Source: Onthophagus taurus | Taxonomy: Eukaryota; Arthropoda; Insecta; Coleoptera; Scarabaeidae | Length of the DNA: 64,000 bases | Reading direction: 5' to 3' | Assembly (NCBI RefSeq): GCF_036711975.1 | Contig: NC_091973.1 | Location: 3,348,001 to 3,412,000, forward strand | Shown: positions 13,601 to 24,266 of the stretch, one piece after another | Layout of the letters: every line of letters begins with the position of its first letter | Numbering within the stretch: the first letter of the stretch is position 1 | Program-made: the position numbers and the translations under genes | The notes under the pieces: generated by a model | Seen by the model: only the letters and a program-made list of their open reading frames with translations | Databases searched by the model: none | What the model was told of the DNA's origin: nothing

Positions 13601-16600
13601 CACCAAGTAGTGTCATTAACGATACTTTGAACGGCCGACGTTTTCGAAGGCAGTCGAGATTATTTCTTATATCACGAATACAACTTGGGGCGGCCGACGT
13701 CTTCGAAGTCGGCCGAGATTATTTATCCCATAAAGTTGTTAATAGTAAAACCAACCCAACCCAAGTATTGTTAGTGATATAAGAAGTAATCTCGGCCGAC
13801 TTCGAAGACGTCGGCCGCACCAAGTAGTGTCATTAACGCTACTTTGAGCGGCCGACGTCTTCCAAGACAGCCGAGATTATTTCTTATATCACTAACAATA
13901 CTTGGGTTGGGTTGGGTTGGTTTCACTACCGCAATAAGTAGTGTCATTAACGATACTTTGAACGGCCGACGTCTTCGAAGGCAGTCGAGATTATTTCTTA
14001 TATCACGAATACAACTTGGGGCGGCCGACGTCTTCGAAGTCGGCCGAGATTATTTGTTAGATAAAGTTGTTAATAGTAAAACCAACCCAAGTATTGTTAG
14101 TGATATAAGAAGTAATCTCGGCCGACTTCGAAGACGTCGGCCGCACCAAGTAGTGTCATTAACGATACTTTGAGCGGCCGACGTCTTCCAAGACAGCCGA
14201 GATTATTTCTTATATCACTAACAATACTTGGGTTGGGTTGGGTTGGTTTCACTACCGCAATAAGTAGTGTCACTAACGATACTTTGAACGGCCGACGTCT
14301 TCGAAGGCAGTCGAGATTATTTCTTATATCACGAATACAACTTGGGGCGGCCGACGTCTTCGAAGTCGGCCGAGATTATTTGTTAGATAAAGTTGTTAAT
14401 AGTAAAACCAACCCAACCCAAGTATTGTTAGTGATATAAGAAGTAATCTCGGCCGACTTCGAAGACGTCGGCCGCACCAAGTAGTGTCATTAATGATAGT
14501 TTGAGCGGCCGACGTTTTCTAAGTCGGCCAGGATTATTTCTTATATCACGAATACAACTTGGTATGAATATCATTGTTATTCATACCAAGCGATAGAGAC
14601 GAGATAGACCATAAAGATGGAGATGATCTCGGCAGATCAACATATAGCAGATAAGTAATATACAAGTAGCAGAAATGCAATGCAGAAATCACAACTCTCT
14701 TCGAGTCTTAAATATCAATGGCAAAATTGTTCCCCAATATTCATAAATTGTGACGGAAGGTGCACAACATCACCTTATTCATATTTTTGATTTGCCGATT
14801 TTAATTTTTTGATTATAATATTCTTATCTTATTATTAATCCATATTTATACCTGTCATTCTCACCACATCAAATAAGCTAGTCATCTCGTTTTGAGTTTA
14901 TTTTTTTATTCTCAAAAACCATAAATGATAGAATCGTGAAAGTAGTAATACAATAAAGATGAGTTGTTCTTAATATTAGGTTAATTCGTAAGAATTTCTC
15001 TCGGAAATTGTTTTTTAATAATTACATAACAAAAAAATTTCATGGTTGAGTTTAGAATTTTTTTTCTCAAAAACTATAAACTTTAAAAAATTCAATCTAG
15101 TAGTAAAATAATGATTAATTCCTGTTTTACAACCTCGAGCAATTTCATTGTTTTAGTCCTAATACATTCTGGGAAAAATTTTTTTTTAAAACTTTGAAGT
15201 TAAATAATATTAATAATTCGAGAATATTTCTTTTATTCCAAAAATAACTTTAATGTAAAAAATTTTTTTCACACTACCTCATCAAAAAGTTTTAATTATC
15301 GGCTGAATTACGTATTTGCTCGATAACTCATAAACGGTTGTTGCATCACGCCTTCTTAAATAAGAAGAAAAAATGAAAAACTTAAAAAAAATGGTCGTTT
15401 ATGGGTGTAATTAAACTTTTGGATTATAACGCACGTTTTGAGATAGTGTAGATAAAGATTTGATTTGGTTCGCAATAAACTTTGACGATGATGAAAAATT
15501 AAAACAATTTTTTTAATACAACCGAAGAGTATTTGTGGTTTGAAATTGAAGTACAAGTTATTAAAACTCAATTACATAACGGTTGGCAATCGTGATTGGT
15601 TTGTTTGCGATCGCGACGTCGTTCTCTAGACTCTAGATCTTCACATTATCCAATTGAACCCATGAAGCGGGTTTATCTGACGTCACAAGTTTCGTTGGCT
15701 GCACACCTTTAGATGTTAAAAATAAAATAAGATTTTTTTAATATAAAAATGTTTAATATAAATTACAAAGTATTACTAATAATAAACACTTTAATTTCGT
15801 CTACAGCAACCGCTGTGGCAATATATTTAGTGGTGTTTGGAAAGTTAAATCAGCTAAATGGACGTTATTACATACTAAACAACGAGAGGGCATTATGCAA
15901 GGTTGAGTTTGCTCATCGCTTATTGTCCGTGCCGATATAATCGCGCTTGCAAAAACCGTACATGACTCGATTTTAAATCGTTTTGCGATGCGTTATCGGG
16001 AAATTTCTACATAAAGAATGATCGATTTTCAAATTGTCACAGCTCAATCAAAAGATATACACAGCATTTAATAGACAGAAGAGTGGGGATTAAAAAATAA
16101 AAAATTTTAATCGTAACGAAGGCCTTTGAATGAATCGCGTCGACACCATTGTGGCTATAAAAATGTTACGAAACGATTGCAAATGTTTACACGTAAATAT
16201 ATAACTCAAGAAGGCGAGCATACCGATTTATTTATAACGGTTATCTTGTCTGTTCATATTATATCGTCGTACTTATTTGTTACACAAAATATAGGACAAA
16301 TTAAACTATTTTCATCAAATAAAATATTAGTTTACATATTTTTTTAATTTAATAAAACAAGATATAAAACTTAAATCCTGAGTTATTAACTTAATAAAAA
16401 AAATGAATGAAATTGTTTTAAATCTAAGCCCGTTCAAAAATAAATTGAAAATAAATCCTTACAGATCTTTCGTTAATCTAGGGTGTCAAATAGAAATAGA
16501 AGGTACTAGTAAAAAGGATTTAATCAATACAGTACCAAAGGATTATGTGATAACTCGGTTAAGATTAGTGTTTATAATCCAGCAAGAGATACGAAAATGT

Positions 16601-19600
16601 CATAATTTATTTTCCATCGATGGTTTTTTTCGTCGCCACTAACGGCAATGACACCATTATGAAACTGGGCAAGACGTGCGCCGATTGTAATGGTCGTACG
16701 GATTTCTTGTGACATTGGCCATCGCAAAAGTTCTCGGCTCGAGCCACAATAGCGAATTAGCATGAAATCACTTCGAATGCGGGGCAAAAAAATGAAATAA
16801 AAATAAAAAAGGAACGTGCAACAGTTTATAACCCCCCTAATAAATTATTCAAAAGCACGCTTGAGATAATCAATGAGAGAAATAATAGGCGAGATTAGTT
16901 CTTTATCAACCCATAATTGGTCCAATATATACAATTGATGACGGTCAAACACCTGCAATAAATAATCGTTGCGCCGTATCTCGATAAAATACCTAGATTG
17001 CCACCCAATCATCGTTGAGAAAATGTTTGAAACGAAATCATTTTTAAACAAAAAAGAAATCGTAAATCTTTAATTTTATCTAAGCATTTTTTAGATAATA
17101 AATAATAAAAAAATTGTATAATAACCGATCAATGTCACAAAAATTTATAACACAATTCAATTATTTACAACGATCTAATTTGTTATGTTTCATTCATAAT
17201 CAATTTTAATACCATTTTAATTCTTCCTCTTAGTTATGATATTAGAAAATTATAAAACAAAAATTTTTTTCGCATCGTAAACGTGTTTTTCACGACCTCT
17301 TCATACGTTTGTTACTGTCATAAAATTGTATGCCAGAAATCAACGTTTATACGAAGTACGTCGACAAAACAATGGGCACGTTTTAAATTTATACCTGCAT
17401 TCGATCGTTTCCGTACGTTAATGACTCTCAAACCGAACACAAAAAGCATAGAAAACAATTTTTATTTTCCCTTGTTTTTTTTTAATATTTTTTTTACTTA
17501 CCTCCGAGGCACTGGTTGCTCCAGAACTAAGTGCTGGCGACGTAACCGAAAGTCTATCGTTTGGACTAGGAGAAGGGCCATTTCCGGGACCATAAGAGGA
17601 ATGAGAATGAGTTAAGTTAGGATTCGGACATTGACCGTAAACATTAGCCGAAGATGAAACTGCGGCAGCGGCGATGGTGGCGCCATTCGAGAAGTTTCCG
17701 TTCCCCAAACCGGGAGCACTATGAGTTTGAACGTTCGATGGATAGATCTTTTGATGGAGATGAGAAAGAAGGCTACCGTTAGCCGGCTGTTGAAAAGATT
17801 CACTTAGATATTGTTTCACTTGACTCTTTTGCTTTTGAATCACGTGGTATCTAGTAGGATTTTCTAACTTTGTTTCAACCTAAGTAACAAAAAAAAGATT
17901 AGAAATGATACATCAAAAAACTTAATTAAACCAAACCTGTAAGACTTGTGGAGGAACATCCAAAGCTATACTATGAATAGGCACTTTAACAGCAGGAGCA
18001 GGAGGCCGTTGAGCTTCTCTTCGTTGTTGCTCAGCCCGTAAACGTTCTTCTTGCTGCAAAGCTTGTTCTCGCATCAATTGTAATTTCAATTGAGTTCGAG
18101 ATACTGGAGTTGCCGTCTTTAAATTGGGGGGACTAAAAAGAAATTAATAAATTTAGTATTTCCATTTTTTGTGTATAACCATACACAATCCACATAATAA
18201 TAAGTAACTTGTTTTAAAAATACTATTGGGTTGGGTTATATCAATTACCATAACTAATCCTTTTAACGATAATAATTATTAACATTTTAAAGTTAAATAC
18301 TTTGCGGGATCATTTAGGAATTATAAAGGTCCTCTTCTACTATACACTTTCCTTTAGAGGATGGATCTCATGGTTAGATATGTCCAAAATATCTAACTTT
18401 CTTCTTTTGATGGTGTTCAATACTTCTAAATTCTTCCCATTCGCTCCATCGCTGTTCTGTTAATTACTTCATTCACTTATGAAATCCTTCTGGTTTTGAT
18501 ATTGATGCTGAGGTTGTGACTTTTGAACAGTTTAGCCATCTAGTAATCTCTAAATTGTAACTCCTTAATCATCATTAATCATGGTCCCCAGGTAGGTGAA
18601 CTGTGATACTTCCAACAGTCTCCTTGCTAACTGTCATGAACTTGGTCTTATTAATATTAATCTCTTGTCAGTAAAGTTTTTGTAAGTTTTCTCTGCTCTC
18701 CATTCAGAAGGAGTCCTATATTGGTATTCTTTAGGACTTCCTTCAATATTAGTTCTGAGTAGAGGTTGAATAAAAGTTGAGAGAGAATGCTCTCGCAGAA
18801 TTTTGATTGTGCTTTTCTAAGTATTGTTCATGATACAAGTTATGCTCCTGGTATAAGAAATAATCTCGGCCGATTTCGAAGATGTCGGCCGACCTAAATA
18901 TTTCGCCGAAATTATTTTTTCCATAAATTTGATCTCTCTTTGAATATGTCACGGTTCATGTTTCTGCAGCGCCTACTTTTTTAACAAACCCACATCTGTG
19001 TGTCTGACATTCTCATTGAGGCTGATGGTTCTGTAATCACTACATATCTTGGCTCCCCATTTCTTTTTCAGCAGTATGAACTCAGAGATGCCATTCATTT
19101 GGGATGTTTCCAGTATTGTAGATGTTATTAACAATGTTAGTAAAGAATTTAATGGATCTATCGTCAAGAAACTAGAAGAATTCTGAATACACATCATCTG
19201 GTCACAGAGCTTTTCTTTCCCTTAGAACGGATGGCAATTTTGACTTTATCTGCCAAGGCATTAAGATCTCTCCTATTACAGGAAATTCTTTCTGACTCAA
19301 TTGGATCAGTGACCATGTGTCAAAATTGGTTCAGATATCAAAAATTAATCATTGTCTTTAATAAAATATCTGAAACAATTTTCTTATGTAGCTAATATTA
19401 ATTTGTATAAATATTATACAATTTTAATGTTTAATTTTTTTTAAATTAGTCTTAAATAATATATAGTTTTAGCGTTTGACAAGTCGATGTTGTTATCAAT
19501 GTAATTGACATTTAATAAGTTTATCTGACCATACCGATAAGATTGTTTATCGTAAATTGCATTTGGCTACATATTTGTCGGAGACAAATACTCCAATCTT

Positions 19601-20941
19601 TATCTTACTTCATTGTTTTTCTAGTTTTTTTCCATATTGAAAAAAAATAAAGGATCCATAAAGCTCCGATCCTGCAGGTATTAAATAATAAACAAATTGT
19701 CGTGGCGACAACGTGCGGGTAATTGAGAAATCGCGTGAACTCGTCGGAAATTTATGATCGAATAAAATATATATCTTTATTTTTCTCGTTTTTTTATTAA
19801 TTAAGAAGGTTGTTGATGAGGAATGAATCATTGATTAAGTACTTTAATCAATAATTGTACCGCAAAAGAATTTAAGTTGAAACAGGTGGCTCATTTAAAT
19901 TATCTGATTATTTTATTTTAATAAAAAATTAACTTTTTGTAGGTATAGATTAAAACAATTTAAATTTTTATACTTAGTCACAAATAAAACATGTGGACTT
20001 CAATCGTACCGTTAAATACAAGCCGTGTCATCAAATTTCCAACAAACTACAATCTGCTGACGCAAAAGAACTTCCTTTAAGCGTAATCATAATACTATAT
20101 CAACATACAAAAGATTAAAATTCTTGTTTTGTCACCATAACATATTTTTATTAATACATAATTTTATTTAAATATATTATTATTTAAAAAATGACGTTTT
20201 ATGTGTACACATAATTTAAAGGTTTGCGTAAAAATTAGCATGTAAAGTACTGAAATACAGTGTGAATTGTTTTAACAAAGCGCGCCATCTATGATTAAAA
20301 AGCTAAATCTTCGGGTGTTAATATAAAACGTAAACCGGTTTTGTGTACAGAGATTTTTTTATGAAAGTGTAATTGGTTAAGTGAAAAAAAGGTGAATCGG
20401 AGAAATTGAGAAAGAAAGAGTATGAGGAAAAAAGTGGGTTAATAAAATATTCGATGATTTTGGTAAACAAAAGAGAAATCAGCCGATAAATGAGCGCACA
20501 ATAAAGTGAAATTTTCTGGTCCTTTTTTCAATTGCGACGCGTCAGATTTTCGTCATTCGTTTCGAAGGACTTATTCTATTTTTGAATCGGCAACGACGAA
20601 GTAATTTCGCCGACGTCCGTCGAGGGAAATTCAAAGTATCCAAATACCATTTGTAATTAGAAATGGTTCCTAATCGAATTCTTCTATAAACTTATTATAA
20701 CATATATAAGCTAAATAATAAGAATCACGTGATAAATATTTATTTGGAGATTCATTTATTTTTTTTTTTTTTAGTAATCTTACCTTTCGGTAACCGGCAT
20801 TGTTTTGGATCGAAGCTCGAAGAACTCCTGGTTCTTAGGCGTGCCGAGCAGATCATCAAAATCGATTAGATTTTGCAGATCGAAATCATCTGACATATAT
20901 GCGGACAGGTCGAAACCAAGATCGATTCCCGATTCGGCCAT
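7608..20941 (-). CDS. Mitf: Mitf: MITF/TFEB-family bHLH-leucine-zipper transcription factor
   Basis: Seven exons join in phase: 20941-20784, 18132-17937, 17879-17502, 9486-9300, 9225-8984, 8095-7928 and 7871-7608, giving about 530 residues. The start [11 protein letters not shown] is chosen as the conserved-looking N-terminus; an in-frame ATG lies 19 codons upstream. Exon 2 carries the [14 protein letters not shown] motif typical of MITF/TFEB N-termini, which in the family binds Rag GTPases. Exon 3 begins with the LENPTRYHV stretch. Exons 4-6 hold the acidic patch [14 protein letters not shown], the basic region [19 protein letters not shown], the HLH and the zipper. The last exon has the C-terminal DPLLSS motif. 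Family role: E-box/CLEAR-element activator of lysosome, V-ATPase and autophagy genes, shuttled between cytosol and nucleus by TORC1. The 8-kb third intron is full of repeats. Confidence 0.95.
9487..12660. other. Mitf intron 3, left part, no gene seen
   Basis: AT-rich intron sequence without a convincing exon on either strand. A locally CpG-rich patch at about 12030-12250 stands out and could be an internal promoter or an old insertion. I cannot decide which from sequence alone. Confidence 0.4.
12660..12960 (+). mobile_element. Degenerate non-LTR retrotransposon (LINE) fragment
   Basis: Short frames on the plus strand recall the end of RTE/jockey-type reverse transcriptases. One reads [12 protein letters not shown], like the usual RLQWxGHV stretch, and another reads [11 protein letters not shown], like the KAFDRVPR motif. 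These two motifs are in the reverse of the usual order and in different frames, with stops between. The fragment is therefore rearranged and dead. It directly abuts the satellite that starts near 13005. Confidence 0.45.
13005..14560. repeat. Satellite array, about 327-bp higher-order unit, in Mitf intron 3
   Basis: The marker CGAATACAACTTGG recurs at about 13036, 13349, 13676, 14006, 14332 and 14549, giving periods of 313, 327, 330, 326 and a partial 217 bp. Each unit holds three or four related submotifs in alternating orientation, built on CGGCCGACGTCTTCGAAGTC and its reverse complement, so units can fold into large hairpins. Between arms lie short TTGGG/AACCC tracts. Open frames across the array (repeats of [13 protein letters not shown]) are by-products of the period and not genes. 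A lone related copy lies at about 18850-18935. Confidence 0.9.
14558..14590. repeat. Perfect hairpin at the right edge of the satellite
   Basis: Arms CTTGGTATGAATA (14558-14570) and TATTCATACCAAG (14578-14590) are exact reverse complements around a 7-base loop. The hairpin starts inside the last satellite marker motif and marks the point where periodicity stops. Confidence 0.75.
14600..17490. other. Mitf intron 3, right part, no gene seen
   Basis: AT-rich intron sequence. The open frames near 15749, 16126, 16403 and 16572 are short, lack recognisable domains and have no supporting splice context. I see no tRNA or other structured RNA here. Confidence 0.4.
18226..18238. repeat. Short TTGGG tract
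   Basis: ATTGGGTTGGGTT in Mitf intron 1, next to the LINE remnant. It belongs to the same TTGGG family seen in the 13-kb satellite and at 21.9 and 34.5 kb. Confidence 0.6.
18350..19330 (-). mobile_element. RTE/BovB-like LINE remnant, reverse-oriented, interrupted by a satellite-type repeat
   Basis: Minus-strand translation shows reverse-transcriptase pieces in order. At about 19130-19000 there is [12 protein letters not shown] followed by DYRTISL. Near 18800-18770 comes [10 protein letters not shown], the RT motif after GxxQGC. Later come KTKFMTVS and a C-terminal stretch resembling [13 protein letters not shown]. Several frame changes and stops make it inactive. The part between DYRTISL and LLFNLYSE, which normally holds the catalytic core, is missing. 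A copy of the CGGCCGA-type palindromic repeat (about 18850-18935) sits there instead. Confidence 0.7.
18840..18940. repeat. Dispersed single copy of the 13-kb satellite motif
   Basis: GTATAAGAAATAATCTCGGC followed by CGATTTCGAAGATGTCGGCCG matches the arms of the 13.0-14.56 kb array with a few changes, and the nearby ATTATTTTTTCCATAAA matches its spacer. The copy lies inside a LINE remnant 4.3 kb from the array. Confidence 0.75.
19330..20780. other. Mitf intron 1, rest, no gene seen
   Basis: AT-rich with no exon-like frame. A GCGCCATCTA motif is at 20282-20291 on the minus strand, one of several copies in the window. Confidence 0.4.
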
Positions 20942-21480
20942 ATCTGGTCTGCACGCGCTACTCTCACCTCTAAAACCTTTATTTCCACCGTTACATAGCA
21001 TCAACTGACACCACCATTGCACGCACCATCTAATTTCGGACCATTATAAACATGTCGGCGCGTCAAAAATACACATCTATATACATATATACGCGCACAT
21101 GAACGTCGAAAGAACTGTCAAACGGCACGACCACATACGACCTCACTTTTTTTTCCTACATCAAGCATCTTACAATAGAGGGAGCCACAAATTTCATTCA
21201 TTCTATCCCATTTTAAACGCTTATTTCAGCATTTCCTCACAAATATTCATCACTTCTTTAAGTACTTTTAAAAATTATCACGAAATCATCATTATTTTTG
21301 GTACAAAATAGATTAAATTAAAAAAAAATCAAGTTAAACATCGCTACGATGACATCTATTGATGAGAAGATGTATTATTAAAAGAAAAAAAACAACTTTC
21401 TTTGATTTAAATGTCACATGATTTTAATTTCTTTAATTTTTGAAAGAATTTGATATTTGGTGGAGGTGACGGGTCTTTAC
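20942..21480. promoter_or_regulatory. Probable Mitf upstream region
   Basis: This lies directly 5' of the Mitf start on the minus strand. The reading frame stays open for about 27 codons upstream of the chosen ATG and includes a second ATG, so the true start or a further 5' exon boundary could lie here. No TATA box stands out. Confidence 0.35.
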
Positions 21481-21492
21481 ACATTCATTTAA

Positions 21493-21643
21493 CCCATTTG
21501 CATCGTGCGCTTGGTTTTATGAGACAGTCGCGGAATATTCCGCGCTTGGTGATGGAGGCTTTTACGGCGTGCGGAATATTCCGCGCTTGGTGATAGAAGA
21601 CAGTCGCGGTTCGCGGAATATTCCGCGCTTTGATGCAAATGGG
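21493..21643. mobile_element. piggyBac-like MITE with triple internal palindrome
   Basis: Flanking TTAA sits at 21489-21492 and 21644-21647, the target duplication of piggyBac elements. The terminal repeats are CCCATTTGCATC and GATGCAAATGGG, and they start with CCC as in that superfamily. The element is 151 bp and non-coding. Inside, the perfect palindrome GCGGAATATTCCGC occurs three times, at 21530-21543, 21571-21584 and 21613-21626, each followed by GCTT. Superfamily assignment rests on TTAA and CCC and has no transposase to support it. Confidence 0.8.
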
Positions 21644-21876
21644 TTAAAGCATCAATGTTTGAATAAAAAATGATTTAACTCCTGTGTGTATCTAATATTT
21701 CATAAACCATCAATTCTATTGAAAAATTTTAAATAAAATTTTCATGAAATGACGGCGGAAAGTACTATGTCTGGTACAATACAATATTTTAGAAACAAAC
21801 TTTGCGGCTTTCCGGGGCGCCGTCTCCTCTTATTAAGGATGCCATGTAATATTGTAGATCTGGAATGTTTTGGAAG

Positions 21877-21926
21877 ACCCAACCCAACCCAACCTAACCC
21901 AACTCAACCCAACCCAACCCGAACCT
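21877..21926. repeat. AACCC-type tract (telomere-like)
   Basis: A run of five-base units, mostly AACCC with single AACCT and AACTC variants, on the plus strand. It ends at GAACCT. A diverged half-site of the 175-bp satellite follows at about 21959. Confidence 0.8.
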
Positions 21927-21958
21927 AGCACTGAAGATGAATGATTTCGCTTAAATAA

Positions 21959-21982
21959 GCCAAGATCGCTTACGGGCGAGCC
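21959..21982. repeat. Dispersed half-site of the 175-bp satellite
   Basis: GCCAAGATCGCTTACGGGCG plus AGCC matches one 24-bp arm of the 52.6-55.3 kb satellite at about 20 of 24 positions. It lies 30 kb from the array. Confidence 0.55.
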
Positions 21983-22257
21983 TTTACAATTAATTTTATA
22001 TCAACATTAACACAAAAATCGTAGAAAGGAAAATGGATGAAATTTGCAGTGTTTAATTTAATGTTACTAAAATAAATAATAAATTAAAAAATATTAATTG
22101 CAAAAATTCTCCTTGACTTAAAAAATTTTGCTAACCACTGACATACAACATTTTTGTAATCATAATTTGAATTAATTCGCATTTTTTAGTAATGAAAAAT
22201 TAAACACAATATTGCAATTCAACAAAAATTCCAATTCTTTTATCAGTAGTTAGCAAA

Positions 22258-23411
22258 ATGCAACAAGGTAACATCGTATTTTTATGCTTGATTTCATTAA
22301 TATTCTCCTCAAGCCTTCCCGATCAACATTTAGATAATTTATGGAATGATTTTAAGGTAAAGCCCCCCAAACTTTTAATTTTCAATAAAATACCATTTTT
22401 TTTTCTGATTATTAAAGAATAAATTTAATAAATCTTATTCGGGAAATCACGATGTCAATAGAAGAAAAGCTTGGGAAAATAATTTAAATTTAATAAAAAG
22501 CCATAATCAACAAGCTGAGATGGGGGAGCATAGTTATTTGATACAAGAAAATTATCTCGCCGATTTGGTATAATATTGAATTGTACTTACTTTTTTCTTA
22601 TTGATTGTATTTTATTATAGTCTCCTCGTGTATACTTACAAAAAATGATTAAGTTAACCCAAAGTTCTCACAGGAAAATAGACGTGGAGATGGTGGGCGA
22701 TATTTTTGAAAAAATCAATCATTTACCGGATGAAATTGATTGGAGAAAAGAAGGATTCACCACGCCCGTTTTTAATCAAAAAGATTGTGGATCTTGTTAT
22801 GCTTTCAGTATAGCTTGCGTGCTTCAAGCGCAAATTTTTAAAAACACCAACAAACTGGTTCCCCTCAGCGAGCAACAGATCGTGGATTGCAGCAAGAATT
22901 CGGGGAATTTTGGCTGTAGCGGAGGGTCGTTGAGAAACACCTTGAAATACTTGGACAAGGTTGGTGGGTTAATGGCTTTCGACGACTATCCGTACGTTGC
23001 CAAAGAAAATAAATGCAAATACGATTCGAGAAAGACTCTGGTTAACGTCACTTCTTGGTCTATATTACCATCAAGGAATGAAAAAGCTTTACAAAAAGCC
23101 CTTGTAAAAATTGGACCAATTGCTGTATCAATTAATGCAAGACCACGAACATTCCAATTGTATCAGTAAGTATAAAAGAATATTTAAGAAAATCCCTAAG
23201 AAAATGTTTTTGTAGTAAAGGAATCTACGATGATCAAAGTTGTGAATCAAACACGGTAAACCATGCGATGTTATTGGTGGGATACACCAAAGATGCGTGG
23301 ATTTTGAAGAATTGGTGGGGAAACAGATGGGGCGAAAATGGTTATATGAGGCTAAAACGCAACAAGAATCGTTGTGGAATCGCAAATTTCGCAGCATACG
23401 CATTAGTATAG
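22258..23411 (+). CDS. Papain-family cysteine protease (cathepsin L-like)
   Basis: Exons 22258-22356, 22418-22567, 22621-23165 and 23216-23411 join in phase to about 329 residues, the usual cathepsin L length. A hydrophobic signal peptide (VFLCLISLIFSSS) is followed by an I29 inhibitory propeptide (LWNDFKNKFNKSY, then a degenerate ERFNIN helix). The mature domain has the oxyanion Gln (136), catalytic Cys in CGSCYAF (142), His in NHAMLLVGY (281) and Asn in KNWWGNRWG (297), so the triad is complete. Two near-invariant flanking residues differ: Trp after the active Cys is Tyr, and Ser in KNSWG is Trp. The cysteines of GCSGG are present. Likely a secreted or lysosomal endopeptidase synthesised as a zymogen; altered specificity is inference. 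Confidence 0.92.
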
Positions 23412-24266
23412 TTAGATGTTTTTTTTAAGTTGGTGTAAGAAAATTAAAACTTAAATTGTTTTCAATGTTTATTGCATTCAGTTCACATGAAAAATATAAA
23501 CGTGCAAAAGATAAAGAGAAAACGTTAACTTTTGTATTTTTGTTACTCTTAATAAACTGATAGTTGCTAGTCGTCGTGTTCGCCTCGAATAGAATGAATT
23601 TATTTTTTCGAGAGTGAAATGTAAAAAAATAAAACGGAGCGGACTCGATGGGTACCGACTATATAAAGTAAACGTTAAGTTGACGGGGTCGTTAAGTAAC
23701 GAGAATACAACATGTGCGAGAATTGTTAATTAAAAAATAGAAAAAAATAAAAATAAAACAGAAGACCAAGTTACCGCGCGCGTCAAATAACGGTTTAAGT
23801 ACACGTAACTAGAAGAAACGTAAACTGTAGAGCTCTCGGATAAAACGAACATGGCTTCGAAACAGGTTACGTGCGTGGCGCAAAGCGTTGTAACTTGGTA
23901 ATGACTCGTATCCGCACATAGTCTCACTATTACGTAATATTCGCGATTACATTGCTCTCCCGATGGGGGGAAGTTATATAATTATTTTTTGTAATATGTA
24001 AAAAAATCCTCTTCTTTAGTACACTTATCACAGTCATTTTAAACATGGTGTTTATCGGAAAGTCCCCTCTATACACGTATAATTTGCGTTAAACCTCCTC
24101 GCGCACCCGCGTACGAATACACAAACGTACCCCAAAAATTGTACGTCTATATATACGTACACGCGCCTATAAATATATAATTAATTATTCATTAAAATAA
24201 AATCACATACACGAGAAAACTTGATGGGAATAAAAGTACTTCACAGCAACTTATAATAGATATATA
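23412..24266. other. Convergent 3' regions of the protease and p85 genes
   Basis: No coding exon is seen. The plus-strand protease and minus-strand p85 genes end facing each other. The stretch holds their 3' untranslated regions, with AATAAA-like signals on both strands (for example AATAAA near 23550 on the plus strand). Confidence 0.45.

Noticed and set aside
13187-14439. Repeated open frames of [16 protein letters not shown] type
   Set aside because: They follow the 327-bp satellite period exactly and sit in palindromic DNA. There is no signal of a protein family and the copies share identical stops.
21877-21926. A true chromosome end
   Set aside because: The tract is only about 50 bases, is degenerate and has ordinary genes on both sides.
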